A stretch of DNA of 64,000 nt. It comes from Terriglobia bacterium (GTDB lineage: Bacteria; Acidobacteriota; Terriglobia; Terriglobales; Acidobacteriaceae). The stretch's first letter is position 1; the number at the start of each line of letters is the position of its first letter. The position numbers and the translations under genes are program-made. The stretch lies in contig JAIQFH010000015.1 in assembly GCA_020073385.1 (NCBI GenBank), positions 59,188-123,187 of the forward strand, given 5' to 3'. Below are positions 57,495-64,000 of this stretch, in pieces. Below the pieces are notes generated by a model. The model was not told the DNA's origin. It saw only the letters and a list, made by a program, of their open reading frames with translations, and searched no databases.

Positions 57495-59126
57495 TCAGTT
57501 GTTGCGCTTGGGGTCATGGACCACCACGTCCTCGGAGACGGCGAGTACGCAGGTCTGCCCCTCGAATTGGATCTGATCGGCCGAGTAGGCGGTAAGTTTC
57601 ACCTCCCCCGACTTGGTCCGCAACCGGGTGATCACGTTACGAATCGGACCGCCTCGACGGAGCTGTGTCAACAGCAGTCTTCTGTCGGCAGGGTCGTCCC
57701 ATATTCTGAGCTCGTGCACGGTACGTCCCAGCACTTCTTCCCGGCGGTATCCGTAACGGCTTTCAAACGCGGCATTCACTTCTAGAAATCGTCCTTCCTC
57801 AAGGGTAGTGATCGAGAACGCGATAGGACTCGAATCGAATATCTTCTGAAATTTCTCCTCGGAGACCCGGCGGCCGGCCTCTGACTGGTCGAGCGCCTGC
57901 TCGGCTTTTTGGAGGTCTGCCAATCGCTTTTCCAGCTCCGAACCGTAGATCTCAGCCGTTGAATAAAGACGGGCGTTTTGAATGGCGACTGCCGCAGGTA
58001 TAGCCAGCAACTCGGCGCGCCGGAGGTGGTCCTCGGTAAAGTGGTTCGGTTCCACGTGGCCGACAGAAAGAAAACCCAAGAACTCGTCGGAGGCAAGCAA
58101 GGGGACGCCAAGCCAGGAACGGAATTGCGCATGTCCCTCAAACGTCTGCCATCCCTGCTCCCGTTGCGTGTCCGCAATCAAGATATGCTTTCGTTCCGAC
58201 CAGATGCGTTGAAAAAATGGGGATTCGTCCGCAACGAATGTCAGGGGCCTGCGAGGAGACTTCTTCCCGAGGTCGGGACACGATTTTTCTCCAAGCGCCA
58301 GCCAGTGTGGTCCACCTTCGGGGACGAGCACACGCGCGCATGAGTATGGGACCAACTCAGAGAGAGACCGGAGCAGTGCGTCGAGAACACAGTCCATGTG
58401 CAAGTCCTGTGTCAGGGCAAGTGTCGCCTTGCGCAACGCCTCCGCCTCCGCCCATGCCGAATTCGCCCGGGCAAGATTCGCCGCAACCTGATCTTCCGCT
58501 TCCTTGAGCGCGGTGATGTCTAGCGAGGTTCCGCCCAGGCGGGTGATCTTTCCGCTAGCATCTCTCCGGGGAAAGCCGCGGACCCAAACCCAGCGAAGTT
58601 CACCATCTGGCCTGACGATACGAAATCTTTCGTCGAAGTGTCCGGTCTGGGCCGCTTGCTCAAGCTTTGCCAGCACGTGAGCTCGATCGTCCGGATGAAT
58701 GACCTTCTCATACGAGGCCGGTTCTTCGATCAGGGATTGGCAGGAGCGGCCAGTGATGGTTTCGTATGCCGGATTGACGAAGGTGGCTTTCTTCGTTTGG
58801 GCGTCGATCACCCAGAAGATTTCTTGGATGTTGTCGGCCATCTGGTGGAATTCCTGCTCCCTGTCTTCAGAAACGCTCTCTGCCTGCCGTTCGGTGCCGC
58901 GTATCTGGCGGATCACGCCGGTAGACAACAGCACGAAGATAAGAATTGCGCTGATCACTGAAATCCAAAGGGCCAGTTCCACTCGCGGAGACTGAAAATT
59001 GGCGACACGGATCGCCACCAAGAGCACTGCCAGGGCAACGACGAGACCGAGCGAGGCGAAATTAAAGCCTCGTTTTGAGGTTCCCGCGGGAAGCGGTTGC
59101 GAGCGGGGCTGATCGGCTGGTTCCAC
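57495..59126 (-). CDS. PAS-GAF-PAS sensor protein without output domain
   Basis: 543 residues. Two membrane segments at the N-terminus (FASLGLVVALAVLLVAIRVA; ISVISAILIFVLLSTGVI), PAS domain (about 95-215; FWVIDAQTKKATFVNPAYET), GAF domain (about 245-395; SWLGVPLLASDEFLGFLSVG) and a second PAS (about 425-540; GRFLEVNAAFESRYGYRREE). The chain ends after PAS2 with no kinase, GGDEF or other effector and no C-terminal candidate follows. It starts with GTG. Either a truncated histidine kinase or a partner protein that passes a signal by contact. Confidence 0.82.
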   Translation of the reverse strand: MEPADQPRSQPLPAGTSKRGFNFASLGLVVALAVLLVAIRVANFQSPRVELALWISVISAILIFVLLSTGVIRQIRGTERQAESVSEDREQEFHQMADNIQEIFWVIDAQTKKATFVNPAYETITGRSCQSLIEEPASYEKVIHPDDRAHVLAKLEQAAQTGHFDERFRIVRPDGELRWVWVRGFPRRDASGKITRLGGTSLDITALKEAEDQVAANLARANSAWAEAEALRKATLALTQDLHMDCVLDALLRSLSELVPYSCARVLVPEGGPHWLALGEKSCPDLGKKSPRRPLTFVADESPFFQRIWSERKHILIADTQREQGWQTFEGHAQFRSWLGVPLLASDEFLGFLSVGHVEPNHFTEDHLRRAELLAIPAAVAIQNARLYSTAEIYGSELEKRLADLQKAEQALDQSEAGRRVSEEKFQKIFDSSPIAFSITTLEEGRFLEVNAAFESRYGYRREEVLGRTVHELRIWDDPADRRLLLTQLRRGGPIRNVITRLRTKSGEVKLTAYSADQIQFEGQTCVLAVSEDVVVHDPKRNN

Positions 59127-59622
59127 AGTGAGCGACCCACCTATTTCCTGGACTTAGGCTCATCATAATACCCTGCCCAGGGCAGATGGCTTCTAGGCAG
59201 CAACTTCCGCGCGAACTTCAAGGATGGTTGATTGCCAAGAGCAGTACGGCGTTTTGCCGTATTCTATGCATTAGCCATCCTCTCTCCAATCGACTAATGA
59301 ATACCTGCTTTTCCGTCCTAGCAGTGTGCGAGAGGTGGGCCTCTGGCACCCTTCTCGTCCCTATTGCTGCGCGGACAAAGGAACTGGATGTTACGAGATG
59401 GATCCACTGGTACTCATGCGACTGAGTATGCGGGCACTCCGGCAGCAACCGCAACGCTATGGTGCCTGACTCTGACCGGCAACAAGCTTCGGCTAGGAAA
59501 CAACGGCCTCGAATCGAACAGAATGCGTGTGCCGTTAATGATCACAGACATGCTTCTGTAACGAGCGCCGTACGCCACTTGTGGGACTATAATCGGCTAC
59601 ACACTGAGATGATCGAAGGCAG
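59127..59622. other. Non-coding stretch
   Basis: About 495 bases between divergent genes. Small open frames show no family. A promoter for the downstream large gene must lie here, with GAAGGCAG just before ATG 59623. Confidence 0.4.
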
Positions 59623-62226
59623 ATGCAAGCAGATGACGACATCACCATAACCTCTCTAAGAGCCGCGCTGCTTCGTGACGTGCAGTCCGGCATCAGTGAA
59701 GCCGATAAGGCGTGGAATAAATCCCCATCCGAAGCGGTAACCTTGGTCTGCCGGATCGTTGGCGAGACTTGGAGCGCAGGCTTCAAGGAGCCACAGGCCC
59801 AAGATCTGTGCGCCCGCTTGGACGCGGGGCTCTATCCTTGGGTTGAAAGCAAACCAGCCTTCCCCTTGCTCTTGCGTCTGCTGCCAAAGCTTAACCCGGA
59901 CTCGCGATATATTGCCCTCGATTGGATTCGCCGGGGTGCTCGCAAAGGGAAGGTCTCCGCTTCAGACGCATTTGCGGGATTTCTGCGCTTGTGCCGTGCT
60001 TGGAAACCTCCAGTCCCCGGTCCCTCGCGCGGCAGGGAGGTCCGCGAGCCGATACTTGAAACAGCTAGCTACTTCGAGCAGGTCGGCGCTTTGCTAGAGA
60101 TCGTGCATGACTTGGGGCCGCAGCAACGCATGTTTCCGATCATTTGCCACATCGTTGAAAAACACAGTGAATATCTTGACCAGTGCGATTGGTATCTGTC
60201 GCAGGCAACTGCTCTTAGAAGTTTTACTTCTGATGCGAGCCAGAAGGAGGCTGCCAGACACTCTTTGCTGTCTCTGCTACTCGAATTGCTGTTCCTGATA
60301 GACCGGCCCAAAGCCGAGGCGACCGTAATAGGCTATGCCACTAGACCCCATTTTAGAGCGCTTCGGGAGCGCGCCATTCTGTGTCTCGGAGACTGGTTCG
60401 TGTCGCGGGCAGCGCGATGGTTACGTCCTTACCTTTACCTTCCCAAAGACAATTCTCAACTGAAGTTCCGTATAACCGGACCCCCAGAAAGCATAGGAAA
60501 CCGGTCGATCACGAGTTCGAAGCGGTGGGGACGTCACTTTCATTTGGAACCATCCCCGTTGTTTCCCAAAACCGTTACGGACGTCACCACAGGTGACTTT
60601 CGAGCTGTTCTGGAAATTTAGGAAAGACACAAGCGCTCATAGCTGCCCACTATGGCAAAGATTCGGGGCCCGTGGTGATTCCTGCGGCTAGTTCGGATGA
60701 GTATGCGGACCTCATCTTCGCTCTCTGGGACCAAAAGTGGCCCTCGCTCCGAATGAGCTTTACGTTTTGCACCGGCTCACTGTCTGCTCGAACTTACGAA
60801 AATCGCCCGCTAGACGTTCAGTGCGTACCGGTCGCCACCTCCCGACAGGTGTCTCGTGAAATCGCCGAAGCTGGGTTCGACCAGCCTGTCGTACTGGACT
60901 CTGCCCCCATCGACTCACCGCGATGGGCAATTCTGGCTGCAATTGACCTGTTGCAAGGCGAACAAAAGCCAGTCAGAGATTTTCTTTGGTGCGTCGCAGA
61001 TAACCACAGTCCCCGAGCCTACTTCGAGTCTTTTCTGAAGATCTATGACGGCCTCACTGACTCTTTGCCTTTCTCTAACGTTCTGGAATTGATCGCTGAG
61101 GCTTTCCCCAGTCCTTCAGACGGTCACCACCTCAAGAGCGTCCTCCTGGGAGGTCAGAACAAACTCCCCATCACCCATCTAGAGCCAAAGGCGATCCTCT
61201 TCGCACTGGGTACGACGGAGCGGTACCAGAGTTTTGATCTTGATCAACTGCCCGTCGTCGAGCAAGCATCACGCCTCATACGTGAACAGCCGAGAGTTGG
61301 TCGTCAATTGCTGAGTGAGCTTTTTAGAGCTTCCCTAAATTCCATTGGCGACGAAGTATTGAAAGCTCTCATCTTGGCGATGCGTCCCGAGGACGCTCTG
61401 GAGTTCGCAGCGGGACCAACAGCAGTTCCTGCCTGCCCTTTTCCGCGCAAATCCTGCCCTGGCAACGACTCCAGAGCTCTGGCGGATTGCAGAGGGCCGC
61501 AAGCGAGAGCTATTCGAGTCTCTTTCCGCGCAGCCAAGTATCGAGCCCGACCTCGTGCGGCGGATCGTTGATGCCCTCTTGGATAGCAGATCGGACCCGC
61601 TTATCGGACGGGCTTTCAAGCAGTGGAGCAGAGTTGCCGTGTTGGAAGCTCTTGACTGGATGGAATCTCACGGCGGTTCCATTACAGACAACAGTCGCGC
61701 AGCTCTCACATATTACCTACCAGACGTAATGGCCTGGCTGAGCATCGAACAGAAGAAATCCACTCCCATGCTCGCCGCACTCGCGCACGTTGTCGGACCT
61801 TATGCCAGCCAAATCGCCAATAACGATTCGACTGTTTGGCTTCGCACACTCCGAGCCTTGCGCGAAAACCGAGATGATGATGCAAACTATGTCTCTGCCC
61901 TCGTGTTCGCTCTGGCACTTTGTAACGCTCCGCCATCGCCTCTTGATCTCGTTTCAGAATCCTTCGAGCGAGTCCACCGGCTGGCCGAAATGGAACAGTT
62001 ACGAGATGATTCACGGTTCATTTTGCAGCCACTCGTGCCGGAATTGAGTTGGCGCAAGAACTGGGATAAGTGCGAACGGATGAGGCGAGCCCTGATCTCC
62101 GCGTTCACGCGTTATGGTTGGCCCGCTGGGCAGCTTACGGAACGGATAAGAAATCGAGATCTTGTCGAACAGTTGCTGAAGAGCGCGCGCAGGATTGGCG
62201 TGGAGCGGTATTTCTGCGACGTGTAA
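59623..62226 (+). pseudogene. Large helical protein resembling GTPase-associated conflict proteins, two frameshifts
   Basis: Three consecutive frames join into one protein of about 867 residues. The first (59623-60621) is helical and ends LEPSPLFPKTVTDVTTGDFR; the sequence continues in another frame as LGKTQALIAAHYGKDSGPVV then WPSLRMSFTFCTGSLSAR, and in a third as QQQFLPALFRANPALATTPE to RNRDLVEQLLKSARRIGVER. Single missing bases near 60619 and 61420 restore it. The middle recalls the GAP1 proteins (N1/middle domains) of GTPase-linked conflict systems. No GTPase is adjacent. Either a recent pseudogene or sequencing indels. Confidence 0.6.
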
Positions 62227-62436
62227 TACACAGTTCTGGTCTTCTCTCGCGTCGATCTGAGTAGTCACAGGCGCGCAGCAGTTCGGCTGACTGTCGGTGC
62301 GCGGTAATCAGACAATTGTCGGGCATCTAGCGCCGATTGCGTGCCAGATGTGTGCGGGCATTTGCACCCTGGAGAATCCCGAACTTAAAGGCGTGACGCT
62401 ACCGATCCGCAGGGACCGTCAAATGCAAAATGCTGG

Positions 62437-62766
62437 TTAAGGTTGAATGACCACCTTGATGATCCGGTGCACCAGTTCAAGTTGCTGCGGGGTGCAGGTA
62501 GCGAGGAGAGTGTCGATTCGTTTTCGGATGTCGCCTGGACCTTCCTCTCGTTCGAGGAGAAGGAGGATATTCGGTGGGAGTTCTAACCCCTTCGCCATCG
62601 CCACAATCGTATCCAGGCTTGGCACTTTTTTCCCGCGCTCTACATCACCCCAAAAGTTGCCGGTGATGTTGCCTCTTTCGGCAGCTTCCTCAAGACTGAG
62701 TTTTGCCGCCTTTCTCAGCCTTCTGATCCGTTGCGCAAACAGGGTACGATGTTTCACACCAGCCAT
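62437..62766 (-). CDS. XRE-family HTH regulator, copy 1
   Basis: About 109 residues from ATG 62766 (the frame is open to 62823). HTH: RTLFAQRIRRLRKAAKLSLE, EAAERGNITGNFWGDVERGK then KVPSLDTIVAMAKGLELPP. It lacks a ligand domain. A helical tail follows (ATCTPQQLELVHRIIKVVI). It is a close paralog of the next gene, which has the same order of motifs. Confidence 0.78.
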   Translation of the reverse strand: MAGVKHRTLFAQRIRRLRKAAKLSLEEAAERGNITGNFWGDVERGKKVPSLDTIVAMAKGLELPPNILLLLEREEGPGDIRKRIDTLLATCTPQQLELVHRIIKVVIQP

Positions 62767-62900
62767 CCGCACAACGATAGCGGGTGGCGCGGCTATGTAA
62801 AACAATCCATTGAGTTTACTCATGAACGAAATAGTTGCCTATAGCGTTCTATGAGTGATAGCTTCCCACTCGAAAGCGTTGTGCCGGGCGCGGCGCGTGT

Positions 62901-63272
62901 CTAGGATGAATGCGGCTCGGAACGCAGTGGTTTCTCCGCTTTGTAGCTGTAGATCAGCTTGGAAATCTTGAGAGTTAGCAACAATTGTTCAGGACTGAGC
63001 AGTTCGAGAAGGCCGTTTAATTCTTGGCGCTCTGGATCGTGCGCATCGTCTCCTTCCAGTGTCATCAAGGTACGTACCGAGATTCCTAGTCCTTGGGCAA
63101 ACCCGAGAATGCTATCAAGACAGGGCTCTTGAGCCATGCGCTCGACACCGCCCCAGAAGTTTGTTGAAAGACCGCCTTGCTCACTCGCTTTCTCAATACT
63201 CAGTCCGGCGGCCTCTCTGAGAGAGCGCAGGCGGTTTGCGAATCGTTCTCGATGGTCCGTGAGGGAGGCCAC
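62901..63272 (-). CDS. XRE-family HTH regulator, copy 2
   Basis: 123 residues from GTG 63272, aligned with the paralog's start; the frame is open to TTG 63341. HTH: FANRLRSLREAAGLSIEKAS, GLSTNFWGGVERMAQEPCLD, then SILGFAQGLGISVRTLM. Both paralogs share the FWGxVER motif and the 'LLELLSPEQL' type tail. Tandem duplication of a regulator is likely. Confidence 0.75.
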   Translation of the reverse strand: MASLTDHRERFANRLRSLREAAGLSIEKASEQGGLSTNFWGGVERMAQEPCLDSILGFAQGLGISVRTLMTLEGDDAHDPERQELNGLLELLSPEQLLLTLKISKLIYSYKAEKPLRSEPHSS

Positions 63273-63347
63273 GTCCCCAACAATAGGGTGCGATTGCGCC
63301 CCGTACCACACTCGATGAAGTGTATTTTGCTTGAATAACAAACTCGA

Positions 63348-63378
63348 TAGAGTTATATATGCTGGATTAATAACTCTA
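63348..63378. promoter_or_regulatory. Inverted repeat upstream of XRE copy 2
   Basis: TAGAGTTAT (63348-63356) and ATAACTCTA (63370-63378) are perfect 9-base arms with 13 bases between, in an AT-rich stretch just upstream of the XRE gene and upstream of the divergent sigma factor gene. A natural operator candidate. Confidence 0.55.
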
Positions 63379-63448
63379 AAGAAGTGATGAATCGAGGCTG
63401 AGGAACTCGGGCGTGCCGAACGGAACCGCGCCGGCCGCGAACTTGAAC

Positions 63449-64000
63449 ATGAGTCTGCCAGCCACAGTGCGGCTTCCTAATCTTCGGCTTCCCAGGGGCG
63501 ACGGCGAAGCTCAATGTCTTTCCGAGCAGGCTCGCGCCGCCCAGGATGTCATCTCGGACGAAACACTGATGTCCCTTATCTGCCAGGGGGACCAGGAAGC
63601 GCTTGCATCGTTATTCCGCCGGCATGCCCGTGTGGTCCGCAGGGTGGCCTTACGTATCCTCAAGGACGCATCCGAAGCCGAGGATCTGCTGCAAGACATT
63701 TTCGTACTGATTCATCGCCTCTGCAGAACCTTCGACAATTCAAAAGCCCCGGCGCAGTTCTGGATCCTGCAATTGACTTATCGCCGCGCCATTTCACGGC
63801 GGCGTTATCTCCATTCCCGCCATTTCTATACGCGGGTGGAACTCGACGACCAGGCAATCCAGGATGTGGAGCCCCGATCTGGTGAGCCTGACGCTGCACA
63901 CAGCAGGATGTTGGCCGGACTAGACGTGCAAAAGGTGTTCGCGACCCTGTCAGAAGACCAGCAGCGGACACTTCGTCTGCACTTCATCGAAGGCTACACG
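63449..64000 (+). CDS. ECF-type RNA polymerase sigma factor (partial, C-terminus outside window)
   Basis: The frame from ATG 63449 runs off the window end (184 residues). Region 2 begins around SLICQGDQEALASLFRRHAR and continues ILKDASEAEDLLQDIFVLIH, the DAEDLxQExF pattern of ECF factors; the start of region 4 (LSEDQQRTLRLHFIEGYT) is cut. ATG 63569 is an alternative start just before region 2. No ribosome site stands out. Divergent from XRE copy 2 with the inverted repeat between. Confidence 0.87.
   Translation, partial: MSLPATVRLPNLRLPRGDGEAQCLSEQARAAQDVISDETLMSLICQGDQEALASLFRRHARVVRRVALRILKDASEAEDLLQDIFVLIHRLCRTFDNSKAPAQFWILQLTYRRAISRRRYLHSRHFYTRVELDDQAIQDVEPRSGEPDAAHSRMLAGLDVQKVFATLSEDQQRTLRLHFIEGYT

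Noticed and set aside
36957..64000. Intact prophage
   Set aside because: No capsid, portal, terminase, tail or lysis genes. SSB, Rad52 and primase can also belong to integrative elements or plasmids.

Overview
The window reads as a chromosome segment of a soil-type Acidobacteriota (Terriglobia, Koribacter/Sulfotelmatobacter-like). This is inferred from a >1,000-residue TonB-dependent receptor with an N-terminal carboxypeptidase-regulatory-like domain, abundant short palindromic intergenic repeats of the GTCATCCTGAG...GAAGGACCT type, moderately high GC, and many paired ATGA/GTGA start-stop overlaps. No rRNA lies in the window, so the placement is indirect.

Region 1 (1-36.9 kb) is core-like. 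A minus-strand cluster encodes the whole coenzyme F420 pathway: cofG, cofD, cofC, cofE, then a repeat-filled gap, cofH and the start of an NADPH:F420 reductase. Next come a flavin reductase, msrB, a bactofilin, an ABC-F ATPase, a covalent-FAD oxidoreductase, a Nudix hydrolase, an SDR, the dicarboxylate carrier dctA, a secreted alpha/beta hydrolase and the TonB receptor. Divergent from the receptor is a GntR/FadR-type regulator with a PdhR-like operator, followed by a catabolic operon: beta-hydroxyacid dehydrogenase, TPP-dependent E1 alpha and beta, an M24-fold enzyme with an altered metal site, and a lipoyl E2, with no E3. A tripartite RND efflux operon with a divergent TetR regulator, a second ABC-F protein, a secreted protein made of three tandem repeats and a beta-propeller lipoprotein complete this part.

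Region 2 (36.9-64 kb) is accessory. It starts at tRNA-Pro(UGG) next to a decayed tyrosine integrase. It carries a replication/recombination module (TOTE-type AEP primase with zinc finger, a co-translated Cys-rich protein, SSB, Rad52-type annealase, DUF6878 and DUF6915 proteins), three toxin-antitoxin systems (AbrB-VapC, AbiE, mobile mystery A/B), an F420-dependent PPOX protein, gene fragments (Fic N-terminus, CusA C-terminus, PEGA/TPR protein), frameshifted genes (TIM-barrel isomerase; a large helical conflict-system-like protein), a sigma-like plus zinc anti-sigma-like pair, a PAS-GAF-PAS sensor with no output domain, two tandem XRE regulators and a truncated ECF sigma factor. Gene fragments, mixed strand use and long non-coding stretches mark it as a decaying integrated element or plastic zone.

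All family assignments were made by reading sequence and motifs. No database search was run.
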